DNA of 64,000 bases, taken from Streptomyces smyrnaeus. Its GTDB lineage: Bacteria > Actinomycetota > Actinomycetes > Streptomycetales > Streptomycetaceae. The position numbers were made by a program, and so were the translations under genes. Of the stretch, positions 52,859-61,739 are shown one piece after another (positions within the stretch are counted from its first letter, which is position 1; the number at the start of each line of letters is the position of its first letter). The stretch lies in NCBI RefSeq assembly GCF_017676345.1, contig NZ_JAFFZM010000004.1:248001-312000 (forward strand), written 5' to 3'. The notes beneath the pieces are model-generated. The model ran no database searches, was not told the DNA's origin, and saw only the letters and a program-made list of their open reading frames with translations.

Positions 52859-53048
52859 GAGGACCGAACCTAACCGGCAGACACGAAGCGCGCCTGAGCC
52901 GCGGGACCTACTCCCAGCGACCGATGACCCCTCAACTTTTGGCGCAGGCGGGCGGCCGACTTCGCTGCTCGGAGCGGCCACCGGGGGGTGCTCTGTCACG
53001 CGTGTCCTCGCTGAAGAAACCGCCCACAAGCCTGGAGGCCGCGGGGCG

Positions 53049-53342
53049 TTATTCGATGCGGAGGCTGTAGCCCCAGTCGGTGAAGCTGCTGCCGCCGGCA
53101 GGGATGGTCTCCATGACTTGTCCCTCACAGTTGCCGTCGGAGTAGACATCAGCCGGCTGGTCGGTGTGATTCTCGACCTCGGCGTCCTGTGGAAGCTCGT
53201 AGCAGCCGCTGGGATCGACGTAGCGCTTGCCGTCGATGAGTAGGTAGCCATTGGCCGCGTTGGCCGAGGCGGGCACCGTCACCGCGAGCGCGGCAGCCGC
53301 GGCCAGTGCACCGAGGATGGATGCTGAACGTTGCATAAGCAT
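53049..53342 (-). CDS. Small secreted protein
   Basis: A 97-residue (or 95) protein with signal peptide QRSASILGALAAAAALAVTV and PASANA cleavage site. The mature part has two Cys and the pattern CYELPQDAEVENHTDQPADV followed by GNCEGQVMETIPAG, resembling small beta-gamma-crystallin-like or inhibitor-like Streptomyces exoproteins; no firm family. Two ATGs (53342, 53336) follow GGGAGG at 3 and 9 nt. Confidence 0.7.
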   Translation of the reverse strand: MLMQRSASILGALAAAAALAVTVPASANAANGYLLIDGKRYVDPSGCYELPQDAEVENHTDQPADVYSDGNCEGQVMETIPAGGSSFTDWGYSLRIE

Positions 53343-53459
53343 GTACCTCCCTCAAAAGACGAGCCGCCGACCGGCCGGCGGCTCCGCTGAAGCCTCGGTT
53401 CTTCGGTGCCCGAACCCCTGGCTGGTGGACCTGATCGCAGCAGCGCTCCACCCGCATGA

Positions 53460-53699
53460 GTGAACGTCCACCGCGACGTGCTCAACTCATACAGTGGTTC
53501 CGACGATGCTGAAGTCGCGATAGCCGGGGCGCGCGCCGGCGCCGACGTGGTCCGCGACATGTACGGCCAGTGGCTTCCCCGTATCGACAAAGCCGCCGGA
53601 GACTTCGCCACCGCCGCCGATGTGGAGGCCGAGGAGAGGATTCTCGACGTCATCCGTGCCGCACGGCCAAACCGGTGCACTGTCATGATGATCGGGTGA
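53460..53699 (+). pseudogene. Inositol-monophosphatase N-terminal fragment
   Basis: A 79-residue frame reading AIAGARAGADVVRDMYGQWL, DKAAGDFATAADVEAEERIL and DVIRAARPN. This is the first 70 residues of IMPase-family proteins; all later metal-binding motifs (GEE, DPxDGT, WD) are missing. It ends in a GTGA overlap with the next gene, so it could be a relic whose translation now feeds the cREC gene. Whether the short product is made is unknown. Confidence 0.65.
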
Positions 53700-54034
53700 A
53701 AGACGACTCAGCCGCCCGCGGGCGCGTCGTTCTCGGCATCGACGACCTTCGGCAGCTCCCCGGGGCCGCATGGGTCGCCCGCACCAGCTGCGAGGGCATC
53801 CAGCTTCTGCGGGAGCACCGCGACAGCTTCATCGATGAACTCTGGCTCGACCACGACCTCGGTGGCGACGACACCATCATGCCCGTGGTGGCTCTCTTGG
53901 AAGAAGCTGCCTTCAGCGGACGGCCTTTCCACATCGGAACGATCTTCATTCACAGCGCGAACCCCGTCGGCGCCGAGACCATCGTCCGGGCGCTCACGCA
54001 CTGGAGCTACCAAGTCCGGCGAGCAACCGCCTAG
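53696..54034 (+). CDS. Cyclic-phosphate-processing receiver (cREC) domain protein
   Basis: A 112-residue receiver-like domain with the cREC pattern: VVLGIDDLRQLPGAAWVART near the start, then IDELWLDHDLGGDDTIMPVV with the acidic pair, and a C-terminal FIHSANPVGAETIVRAL. Comparative genomics has linked this family to RNA or cyclic-nucleotide phosphate processing and defence; direct biochemistry is scarce. The GTG at 53696 overlaps the stop of the IMPase fragment by 4 bp. The family is named from memory of its motifs. Confidence 0.75.
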   Translation: MKDDSAARGRVVLGIDDLRQLPGAAWVARTSCEGIQLLREHRDSFIDELWLDHDLGGDDTIMPVVALLEEAAFSGRPFHIGTIFIHSANPVGAETIVRALTHWSYQVRRATA

Positions 54035-54177
54035 AAATCCATGCTGAGTGGACACCCCTTTGTGCCCATATGTCGGCACAGTGGATACCGGCGTCGGTTC
54101 CCAGGGGGTCGGTGTTCGTGGGCGGTCAGTGAGTGCAGGGCGGACGAACCGGCCGCCGTGGGCGGCCGGTTCGGCGG

Positions 54178-54933
54178 TCAGCCGGCGGCGTCCAGCATCC
54201 GTCGGGCCTCGGCGACGACGGCGGGGTCGGTGACGAAGTGGGTGTCCTGCTCGGCCGAGGCGCCACCGGCGCCGAGCGGGACCCAGTCGCCGCCGCGCCG
54301 GGGCGCGGCCCGGGTCTTGGCGGAGAGGTGGACGGCGGCGGCGCCTGCGGCGACCAGCTCCGCGATGGTGTCGGGGCGCACTCCGCCGCCGGCCATCACC
54401 TCCACGCCGGGAGCGGCGGCGGCCATCGCGGCGATCCGCCCGGCGCCCTCGACCGCCGTCGTGGCGCCGCCCGAGGTGAGGACCCGGGTGAGGCCGAGCC
54501 CGGGGAGGAGCGCGGCGGCGGCGACCGGGTCGGCGGCCTGGTCGACGGCGCGGTGCAGGGTGACCTCCACCGGCCGGCCCGCGGCGTGGGCGGCCTCGGC
54601 GAGCGCGGCGACTGCGTGGACGTCGAGGTGGCCGTCGGCGGTGAGCGCGCCGATCACCACCCCGGCCGCTCCGGAGGCGACGGCGGACCGCACGTCGGTG
54701 GCCATCAGTGCGATCTCCTCCGCGTCGTGCACGAAGTCGCCCGGTCGGCATCTGACCAGCACCTGCACCGGTGGGCCCGCTTCGACCGCGGCCTCGATCA
54801 GCGCCGCGGACGGGGTGAGGCCGCCCAGCTCCAGGCCGGTGCACAGCTCGACCCGGTCGGCGCCGTGCTCCCGGGCGGTGCGGGCGCCGGCCGGCGAGGT
54901 GACGGCGATCTCCAGGGCGGGGCGAGCCGTCAC
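54178..54933 (-). CDS. cutC: CutC-family protein (TIM barrel)
   Basis: A 251-residue PF03932 protein: LEIAVTSPAGARTAREHGAD, RVELCTGLELGGLTPS, VRCRPGDFVHDAEEIALMAT, VEVTLHRAVDQAADP and LTSGGATTAVEGAGRIAAM are the CutC signatures. The classical role in copper homeostasis is poorly supported outside a few species, and the barrel looks enzymatic. Here it is the last gene of a ROK-regulator/M81-peptidase operon (its GTG overlaps the M81 stop by 4 bp) facing an ABC importer, which favours a catabolic role. That is inference. Confidence 0.92.
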   Translation of the reverse strand: MTARPALEIAVTSPAGARTAREHGADRVELCTGLELGGLTPSAALIEAAVEAGPPVQVLVRCRPGDFVHDAEEIALMATDVRSAVASGAAGVVIGALTADGHLDVHAVAALAEAAHAAGRPVEVTLHRAVDQAADPVAAAALLPGLGLTRVLTSGGATTAVEGAGRIAAMAAAAPGVEVMAGGGVRPDTIAELVAAGAAAVHLSAKTRAAPRRGGDWVPLGAGGASAEQDTHFVTDPAVVAEARRMLDAAG

Positions 54934-56453
54934 TCGTCGTCCCCGGTCAGCGGCTGGTCGGAGGCGGGGATGAGACGGGCCGTCAGGTCGGGCTCGGCCA
55001 TGTCGCGGTCGAAGGGGAACATCGGGCGGCGGATGCGGTGGTGGCCCAGGCGCACCAGGTCCTGGTCGACGCCGCCGGGGGTGAGCGCCATCTTCCAGCC
55101 CACCGACATCTCGGCGAGTTCGGGCTCCAGGTAGCCGATCTTCACGATCACGATGTCGGCGCGCCGCGGGTCGAGGCCGAGGTCGGTGAAGTCGTGCTCG
55201 TGGTGGTAGGGCTTGCGCAGCCGTGTGAGGATCGCGTGGACGCTGCCGACCCGGACGACGACCTCGGTCCCGGCGTCGCGGTCGCCGTGCCGGATCGCGT
55301 GTACGACGCCGGTGAGGGTGACCGGGCCGGCGTGGCGGTCGTCGACCTCGGCGCCGGCGGTGACGGTGACGGTGGCGCCGACGCCCGCCGCGACGGCGGC
55401 CTCGACCGCGTCCGGTCCCGGCACGGAGGCGTAGATCACCGTGGGTCCGTCGTCCTGCTGGAACTCGGGGCGCTCCAGCAGCCGGGTCAGGCCCCAGGTG
55501 ACGTCGCCGGCGCCGCCGGCGGTCGGGTTGTCACCGGTGTCGCTGATGAAGGAGGGCCGCTGGTCGGAGGCGAGCGCCTCGTCCAGAAGGGCGTCGAAGG
55601 TGCCGGTGGGGGCGACGAAGTCGAAGTCGTGGCGGGCGTCCCAGAATCCGCGGGCGAGGCGTTCGGCACCGGCCGCGACTGCGGCCTCGTCCGGGCCGGT
55701 GACGACGACGGCGGCGCGGTTGCGCGGCTCGTCGGCCCAGGCGTAGCCGACCCAGATCGCGGCGTCGATGACACCCTCCGCGGCCTCGACCTCGTCGACG
55801 GCGGCGTACACGCTTCTGGCGGGTTCGACGCGTGTGGAGGTCTGCTCGCCGGCCAGCAGCACCGGCACCGGCACCCACGCCTTGACCGGGCGGGGCGCGC
55901 CGGAGGCCAGCAGATCCACCAGATTGCGGACGGCCCGCTCCTTGGTCTCCATATGGTCCTCGTGGGGCGCCATCCGGTAGCAGGTGATCAAGTCGCTGCG
56001 GTGGGCGAGTTCACGGGAGACGTTGCCGTGCAGATCCATGGAGGTGGAGACGATCACATCGGGGCCGACCGTGGCGCGGATGCGTTCCAGCAGCACTGCC
56101 TCGGCGTCGTCGACGCCCTCGACGGTCATGGCGCCGTGGATGTCGTACCAGAGGCCGTCCAGCTGGGGCAGGGCGGCGAGCCGTTCGATCAGCTCACCGG
56201 TCAGCTCCTCCCAGGCGGCGGCGGTGACGGTTCCGCCCGGCAGCGACTTGCCGACGAGGGCGCCGTGCCACTCGGCGGCCTCGCGCAGCTCCCGGCCGGG
56301 GGCGAGGAAGGGGTAGCGCTCCAGGATCTCGTCCCCGCGCGCGGGGTGGAAGGCGGGGGCCCGGGTGCGGGCGGGGGAGAAGGTGGAGGACTCGATACCG
56401 AGTCCGGCTATCGCGATCACCGGGTGGGCGGCGGGGGTGCGGGGTCGTGACAC
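54930..56453 (-). CDS. M81-family (MlrC/microcystinase-C-like) metallopeptidase
   Basis: A 507-residue protein: GLGIESSTFSPARTRAPAFH near the start (the family xEtNTF-like motif), zinc-site regions LWYDIHGAMTVEG and STSMDLHGNVS, then TCYRMAPHEDHMETKERAVR and a C-terminal SVGWKMALTPGGVDQDL. MlrC cleaves a linearised cyclic-peptide fragment; most bacterial members have unknown substrates. The GTG at 56453 is preceded by AGGAGA and lies inside the 3' end of the ROK gene (37-bp overlap); the stop overlaps cutC. It is probably a hydrolase for what the neighbouring ABC system imports. Confidence 0.88.
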   Translation of the reverse strand: MSRPRTPAAHPVIAIAGLGIESSTFSPARTRAPAFHPARGDEILERYPFLAPGRELREAAEWHGALVGKSLPGGTVTAAAWEELTGELIERLAALPQLDGLWYDIHGAMTVEGVDDAEAVLLERIRATVGPDVIVSTSMDLHGNVSRELAHRSDLITCYRMAPHEDHMETKERAVRNLVDLLASGAPRPVKAWVPVPVLLAGEQTSTRVEPARSVYAAVDEVEAAEGVIDAAIWVGYAWADEPRNRAAVVVTGPDEAAVAAGAERLARGFWDARHDFDFVAPTGTFDALLDEALASDQRPSFISDTGDNPTAGGAGDVTWGLTRLLERPEFQQDDGPTVIYASVPGPDAVEAAVAAGVGATVTVTAGAEVDDRHAGPVTLTGVVHAIRHGDRDAGTEVVVRVGSVHAILTRLRKPYHHEHDFTDLGLDPRRADIVIVKIGYLEPELAEMSVGWKMALTPGGVDQDLVRLGHHRIRRPMFPFDRDMAEPDLTARLIPASDQPLTGDDE

Positions 56454-57706
56454 GGCTGTTCTCCTACGGTGGTGCGGGGGCCCGGGGTGGCGGGGGAGGG
56501 GAGGCGGTCGGACGCCAGGTCGGTGCGGCCGACCTCGCGCAGGGCGTCGGCGAGGGCGCGTTGCAGGGCGAACTGCCCGGCGCCCACCAGTCCGGCGTCG
56601 GCGCTGAGGCTGACGCGTTCGATGGTGAGGTGTTCGGTGACCAGCGGGTGGCAGCTCTCGTAGAGCTGGCTGCGCACGGCGGCGACGAACGGTTCCAGGG
56701 TGGAGAGGATGCCGCCGAGGTATACGGCGTCGGGGTTGAAGAAGTTGACGTTGGTGGCGAGCACCTGGCCCAGGTAGTCGCCCGCTTTGCGGACGGCGCG
56801 GGTGGCCTCCGGATCGCCGTGGGTGGCGAGCCGCACCACGTCCTCCAGACGGTCGACCTGGGCGCCGCGTTCGCGCAGGATGCGCACGAGGGCTGCGCCG
56901 GAGGCCACGGTCTCCAGGCAGCCGGTGTTGCCGCAGGAGCAGGGGGTGTCGGCGCCGCCGTCGACGCGGATGTGGGTGATCTCGCCGGCGGCTCCGGTGG
57001 CGCCCCGGAAGAGACGGCCGTCCGCGATGACGCCGGCACCGATCGCGGAGCCGATCTTCACCATGATCGACTGCCGGTGTTCGGCGGGCCGCACGGTGTG
57101 CTCGCCGACGGCCATGCAGTTGGCGTCGTTGTCGGCGGCGGCCGGGACGCCGAAGCGTTCCTGGAGCCAGTCGATGATCGGGAAGCGGTTCCAGCCGGGC
57201 ATCCGGGACGGCATGACGACCGTGCCCGAGGCGACGTCGACCGGGCCGGGCAGCGAGAGCCCGACGCCGCGCAGTCGGCCGCGGCCGTGGTCCTCGGCCA
57301 GTGCTTGCAGGGTCTCTGCGAGCCGCGGCAGGGCCGCCTCGGGTCCGTCGGCGATGGCGAACTGGACGGTCGAGACGTTGGTGAGGCCGCCGCCGGGCAG
57401 CACCACGCCGACGCGGGCGTGCCGACCGCCGAGGTCGGCGGCGACGGCGAACCCGTCGGCGCCGCCGAGCCGCAGCACCTTGCGGGGCCGCCCACCGGTG
57501 GACGGCTGGGTGCCCTCCTCGGCGATGAGCCCGCGCTCGACGAGCTGGCTCACGGCGAGGGAGACGGTGGAGGCGGCGGCGCCGAGAAGCCCGGCGAGCT
57601 CGGCACGCGAGGACGCCTGCCCCGACGCCACGAGCTCCAGGATCCGCGGGGCGAGGGCCGAGGCGCCCTTCGCTGCCTTCGATCCTCCCGTACTTATTTC
57701 AGTCAT
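56417..57706 (-). CDS. ROK-family transcriptional regulator
   Basis: A 429-residue NagC/XylR-like repressor. Residues about 15-65 hold the MarR-like winged helix (ILELVASGQASSRAELAGLL, STVSLAVSQLVERGLI). The rest is a sugar-kinase fold with AADLGGRHARVGVVLPG, AADNDANCMAVGE, VKIGSAIGAGVIADGRL and the zinc motif CSCGNTGCLETVASG. These sense a sugar or sugar phosphate. The ATG at 57706 has no ribosome site; longer starts look unlikely. The gene heads the minus-strand operon and is divergent from the ABC importer. Confidence 0.9.
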   Translation of the reverse strand: MTEISTGGSKAAKGASALAPRILELVASGQASSRAELAGLLGAAASTVSLAVSQLVERGLIAEEGTQPSTGGRPRKVLRLGGADGFAVAADLGGRHARVGVVLPGGGLTNVSTVQFAIADGPEAALPRLAETLQALAEDHGRGRLRGVGLSLPGPVDVASGTVVMPSRMPGWNRFPIIDWLQERFGVPAAADNDANCMAVGEHTVRPAEHRQSIMVKIGSAIGAGVIADGRLFRGATGAAGEITHIRVDGGADTPCSCGNTGCLETVASGAALVRILRERGAQVDRLEDVVRLATHGDPEATRAVRKAGDYLGQVLATNVNFFNPDAVYLGGILSTLEPFVAAVRSQLYESCHPLVTEHLTIERVSLSADAGLVGAGQFALQRALADALREVGRTDLASDRLPSPATPGPRTTVGEQPCHDPAPPPPTR

Positions 57707-58013
57707 GGACGAAGTAACTTCCGCGATGAGTAGGTGTGACGGAGACAGTACGCCCGGCCGATGCGTCGCGGAACGGCTCCGGGTGATCTTTCCCGGCGCA
57801 CTATCCGGGCAATACGCCACAAACACCCGCACCAGGACGGCCTCGTGAGGCCGGTGAGACTTTTTCCAGAACCGTAGATACTTACTTGTTACAGAACTTT
57901 GTTTGTGCGCGCGGCGCGGCAGGCGTTAGCTGTCGTGAACACAGCGCCGGTCCGACGGCGCCAGCCCGGTCCACCGGGATCCCCCTATGGGGCTTCACCT
58001 CCCAAGGAGAGCC
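57707..58013. promoter_or_regulatory. Divergent promoter region of the ROK/ABC locus with candidate operators
   Basis: About 300 bp. GAAGTAACTTC (57711-57721) is a perfect palindrome immediately before the ROK start. An A/T-rich island at about 57860-57905 contains TACTTACTTGTTACAG; a related TACTTATTTCAG lies just inside the ROK gene near 57690. Repetition of the ACTTAYTT word suggests ROK binding sites on both promoters. An AAGGAG ribosome site for the binding-protein gene is at 58004. Confidence 0.5.
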
Positions 58014-59828
58014 ATGTCCCTTGCTCACACGGTCCCTGGCCGCCGCTGGGCCCTCGTCGCGGGCGTCGCCGTCACCACCGGGGCGCTGCTGGCCGGCTGT
58101 TCCGGCGGCGGCGCCTCGTCGTCCGCCTCCGGCGGGTCGGACACGATCAACTACGCGCTCCCGGCCAACTTCACGCCGAACTGGATCCTCCCCATCGGCA
58201 CCGCCGCGCATCTGAACACCAACAACTCCTCCATATCCCAGTCCCTGTGGGAGCCGCTGATCGCCTACGACGGCTCCGCCGGCAAGGTCGGCTGGAACAA
58301 GGACAACTCGCTCGCCACCGCCGCGGACTTCGCCGACGACAGCAAGAGCGTCACCATCACCCTCGGCGACCGGCACTGGAGCGACGGCAAGCCGATCACC
58401 TCCCGCGATGTGGAGTTCTGGTTCAACGTCGTCAAGGCGAACAAGTCGGACTGGGCCAGCTACAGCCCCGGCAAGGCGCCGGACAACTGGACCTCCTTCA
58501 AGGCCGTCGACGACACCCACTTCAAGATCACCTTCGACCGGGCCTACAACCAGCAGTGGATGCTCGCCAACCAGCTGAGCATGATCCGGCCGATGCCGCA
58601 GCACGTCTGGGACAAGGCCGGCGACTCCGGCTCCGTCTCCGACCTGGACCGCAGCGCCGCCGGGGCGAAGAAGGTCTGGAAGTACCTCAACGGTGCCGCC
58701 AAGAAGATCTCCGGCTACGCCACCGACCCGCTGTGGAAGACCGTCAGCGGCCCCTACACCCTCAAGTCGTTCTCCACGGCCGGCAAAGTGCAGCTCACCG
58801 CCAACGCCAAGTACGACGGCGGCGGCAAGGCCCACATCAAGAACGTGAACCTGCTGCCGTTCACCACCTCGGAGGCCGAGAAGAACGCGCTGCGGGCCGG
58901 CACGGTCGACTACGGCTACATCAACGCCACCGACCTGAGCCAGAAGGCGTCGTTCGAGGCCAAGGGCTACAAGATCGAGCCGTGGCAGGGCTGGGCCATC
59001 ACCTACATGCCCTACAACTTCAACAACCCGCAGATGGGCCCGGTCTTCAAGCAGCTCTACGCCCGCCAGGCCATCCAGCTGTCGGTGGACCAGAAGACGC
59101 TGGCCAAGGTCGTCTTCAACGGCACCGCAGTCCCCACCTACGGACCGATCCCGCAGGGCCAGAAGTCCTCCTTCGTCTCCCGGAAGCAGCAGGACAACCC
59201 CTACCCGTTCTCCACCGCCAAGGCCCGCAAGCTGCTGACGGACCACGGCTGGACCGAGAAGAGCGGCACCATGGTGTGCACCAGCCCCGGCAGCGGCGAC
59301 GGCCAGTGCGGCAAGGGCGTCGAGAAGGGCACCAAGTTCTCCATGCAGGTGCTCTCGCAGTCCGGCTCGACCGTGACCGACAACATGATGAGCGCCCTGC
59401 AGTCGTCGTTCGCCAAGACGGGTATCGACTTCCACATCAAGACCGCACCGGTCAACTCCGTCCTGTCGCAGTCCGGCCAGTGCAAGGCGAGCGAGTCGAG
59501 CTGCAAGTGGCAGCTGTCGTTCTTCGGCACCGCGGGCAGCTGGTACTTCCCCGCCTACCCCAGCGGCGACTCGCTCTTCGCCACCGGCGGCGGCTCCAAC
59601 TTCGGCAGCTACTCCGACCCCGAGGTGGACAAGCTGATCGCCCGGACCACCACCTCCTCCTCCGACGAGGCCATGCGCCAGTACAGCGCCGCCCTCGCCG
59701 AGAAGCTGCCGGTGGTGTGGCTGCCGGAGCCCGACTACCAGGTCTCCGTGGTCAAGAAGGGCCTCGGCGGCTTCTCGCAGGACTCACTCGCCAACTTCCA
59801 CCCCGCCATGTGGAAGTGGACCAAGTAG
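58014..59828 (+). CDS. ABC transporter family-5 substrate-binding lipoprotein
   Basis: A 604-residue extracellular binding protein. The signal sequence ends in the lipobox LLAGCSGGG (Cys near 31). The SBP_bac_5 pattern includes SISQSLWEPLIAYDGSAG, VTITLGDRHWSDGKPITSRD, TSFKAVDDTHFKITFDRAYN and YARQAIQLSVDQKTLAKVVF. Family-5 proteins bring oligopeptides, nickel or sugars/glycosides to Dpp/Opp-type permeases. The ATG at 58014 has AAGGAG 4 nt upstream. It is the first gene of the plus-strand operon. Confidence 0.92.
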   Translation: MSLAHTVPGRRWALVAGVAVTTGALLAGCSGGGASSSASGGSDTINYALPANFTPNWILPIGTAAHLNTNNSSISQSLWEPLIAYDGSAGKVGWNKDNSLATAADFADDSKSVTITLGDRHWSDGKPITSRDVEFWFNVVKANKSDWASYSPGKAPDNWTSFKAVDDTHFKITFDRAYNQQWMLANQLSMIRPMPQHVWDKAGDSGSVSDLDRSAAGAKKVWKYLNGAAKKISGYATDPLWKTVSGPYTLKSFSTAGKVQLTANAKYDGGGKAHIKNVNLLPFTTSEAEKNALRAGTVDYGYINATDLSQKASFEAKGYKIEPWQGWAITYMPYNFNNPQMGPVFKQLYARQAIQLSVDQKTLAKVVFNGTAVPTYGPIPQGQKSSFVSRKQQDNPYPFSTAKARKLLTDHGWTEKSGTMVCTSPGSGDGQCGKGVEKGTKFSMQVLSQSGSTVTDNMMSALQSSFAKTGIDFHIKTAPVNSVLSQSGQCKASESSCKWQLSFFGTAGSWYFPAYPSGDSLFATGGGSNFGSYSDPEVDKLIARTTTSSSDEAMRQYSAALAEKLPVVWLPEPDYQVSVVKKGLGGFSQDSLANFHPAMWKWTK

Positions 59829-59877
59829 GCCGCCCCGCGACCGCGCGCACCACTGAGCCCGAGCGACCGGAAACCAC

Positions 59878-60837
59878 ATGAGCACTCCCACATACCTGTT
59901 CAGACGGGTCCTGCAGGCCGCCGCGGTCATCCTGATCGTGACAGTCGTGGTCTTCGCCCTGCTGCACTCCCTGCCCGGGGGTCCCGCTCGCGGGATCCTC
60001 GGCCCGCAGGCCACCGCGCAGCAGATCGAGGCCTTCAACCACGAGCAGGGCCTCGACAAGCCCCTCCCCGTGCAGTACCTCTACTACCTGGGGCAGCTGG
60101 CACACGGCGACCTCGGCACGTCGTACACCCTCAACGAGCCGGTGTCGCAGCTGATCACCGAGCGCCTGCCGAAAACCCTGCTGCTGACCGTGCTGTCGGC
60201 GATCGTCGGCCTGCTGCTGGCCGTGCCGCTGGGCATGTGGCAGGCCGTGCGGCGCAACAAGCCGGTCGACTACGTCATCACCACGCTGAGCTTCATCGCC
60301 TACTCCACCCCCGTGTACTTCCTCGGGCTGATCCTGGTGCTGGTCTTCAGCCAGGCGCTGCCATGGTTCCCCTCCCAGGCCCCGCAGGGGCACACGCTGG
60401 GGCAGGTGCTCTCCGACCCGCAGGGGCTGGTGCTGCCGATCGCCGCGGGTGCTGCCTCGATGGTCGCGGTGTTCAGCCGCTACATGCGGGCCGCCACCCT
60501 GGAGAACCTCTCCGAGGACTATGTCAGGACGGCGCGGGCCGGGGGCTCCCGCTCCCGCGCCATCCTGTGGCGGCACGTGTTCCGCAACTCGCTGACCCCG
60601 GTGGTCGCCATGCTCGGCTACTACGTGCCGGTGCTGTTCGGCGGCGCCCTCGTCGTCGAACAGCTCTTCAACTACCCGGGCATGGGCCTGCTCTTCTGGA
60701 CCGCCGCGCAATCCTCCGACTACCCGGTGCTGCTGGGCTGCGTGCTGATCATCGCGGTCGCCACGGTGACCGGCACGCTGATCGCCGACATCGTCCAGCG
60801 GATCATCGACCCCCGAGTGAAGGCAGGCCGGTCATGA
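59878..60837 (+). CDS. ABC permease, DppB/OppB type
   Basis: A 319-residue permease with six segments. The N-terminal YLFRRVLQAAAVILIVTVVV is typical; the cytoplasmic EAA loop reads NLSEDYVRTARAGGSRSRAI followed by LWRHVFRNSLTPVVAM. The last segments contain EQLFNYPGMGLLFWTA. The ATG is 49 nt after the binding-protein stop, and the stop overlaps the next permease as ATGA. Confidence 0.93.
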   Translation: MSTPTYLFRRVLQAAAVILIVTVVVFALLHSLPGGPARGILGPQATAQQIEAFNHEQGLDKPLPVQYLYYLGQLAHGDLGTSYTLNEPVSQLITERLPKTLLLTVLSAIVGLLLAVPLGMWQAVRRNKPVDYVITTLSFIAYSTPVYFLGLILVLVFSQALPWFPSQAPQGHTLGQVLSDPQGLVLPIAAGAASMVAVFSRYMRAATLENLSEDYVRTARAGGSRSRAILWRHVFRNSLTPVVAMLGYYVPVLFGGALVVEQLFNYPGMGLLFWTAAQSSDYPVLLGCVLIIAVATVTGTLIADIVQRIIDPRVKAGRS

Positions 60838-61739
60838 GCACTGTCATACAGCCGGGCCGGACCCCTGGCACGGCCACCGCCCCGGACTCCGCCGCTGCGT
60901 CGGGGACCCGGCTGGCCGTCCGCCGGTTCCTGCGCAACCGGCTCGCGGTCGTCGGCCTCGGCGTCGTGGTCTTCTTCGTGCTGTTCTGCTTCGTCGGCCC
61001 GCTGGTGTACTCCACCGACCAGACCCACACCATGCTCCACCAGGTCAACCTGGCCCCCAGCGGCGCACACTGGCTGGGCACCGACGCGGTCGGCCACGAC
61101 GAGCTCGGCCGGCTGATGTACGGCGGCAAGGTGTCGCTGATCGTCGGCCTCGCCGCAGGCGTCCTGGCCACCGTCATCGGCACCCTGTGGGGTGCCGCCG
61201 CAGGCTACGCGGGCGGCTGGATCGACGCGGTCATGATGCGGGTCGTGGACGCCGGCATCGCCATCCCCGCGCTCTTCATCCTGCTGGTGGTCTCCGCCAT
61301 CACCACGCCGGGTCTGGGCGGCCTCGTCGTCATCCTCGGCTTCGTCTCCTGGCTGGTGCCCTCGCGGCTGGTCCGCGCCGAGACGCTGACCCTGAAGAAC
61401 CGCGACTACATCCTGACGCTGCGCGCCATCGGCGGCACCCACGCCAGGGCCATCACCCGGCACATTCTGCCGAACTCGGTCTCCACCATCGTCGTCGCGG
61501 CCACCTTCCAGATCGCCGACGCTATCCTGCTGGTCGCCTACGTCTCCTACCTGGGCCTGGGCGTCCAGCCACCGGCCACCGACTGGGGCGGCATGCTGTC
61601 GGCCGGCCTCACCGCCGCCTACTCCGGCTACTGGTGGCTCATCCTGCCGCCGGGCCTCGCCATCATCCTGGTGGTGTGGGCGTTCAACGCGATCGGGGAC
61701 GGGCTCCGCGACGCATTCGATGTGAGGGGACGCGGATGA
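60834..61739 (+). CDS. ABC permease, DppC/OppC type
   Basis: A 301-residue permease. After a soluble N-terminus it has VRRFLRNRLAVVGLGVVVFF, the periplasmic HWLGTDAVGHDELGRLMYGG motif of OppC-type subunits, and the EAA loop LKNRDYILTLRAIGGTHARA. The C-terminus is LVVWAFNAIGDGLRDAFDVR. ATGA overlaps on both ends show tight translational coupling with DppB-type and ATPase genes. Confidence 0.94.
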   Translation: MSTVIQPGRTPGTATAPDSAAASGTRLAVRRFLRNRLAVVGLGVVVFFVLFCFVGPLVYSTDQTHTMLHQVNLAPSGAHWLGTDAVGHDELGRLMYGGKVSLIVGLAAGVLATVIGTLWGAAAGYAGGWIDAVMMRVVDAGIAIPALFILLVVSAITTPGLGGLVVILGFVSWLVPSRLVRAETLTLKNRDYILTLRAIGGTHARAITRHILPNSVSTIVVAATFQIADAILLVAYVSYLGLGVQPPATDWGGMLSAGLTAAYSGYWWLILPPGLAIILVVWAFNAIGDGLRDAFDVRGRG

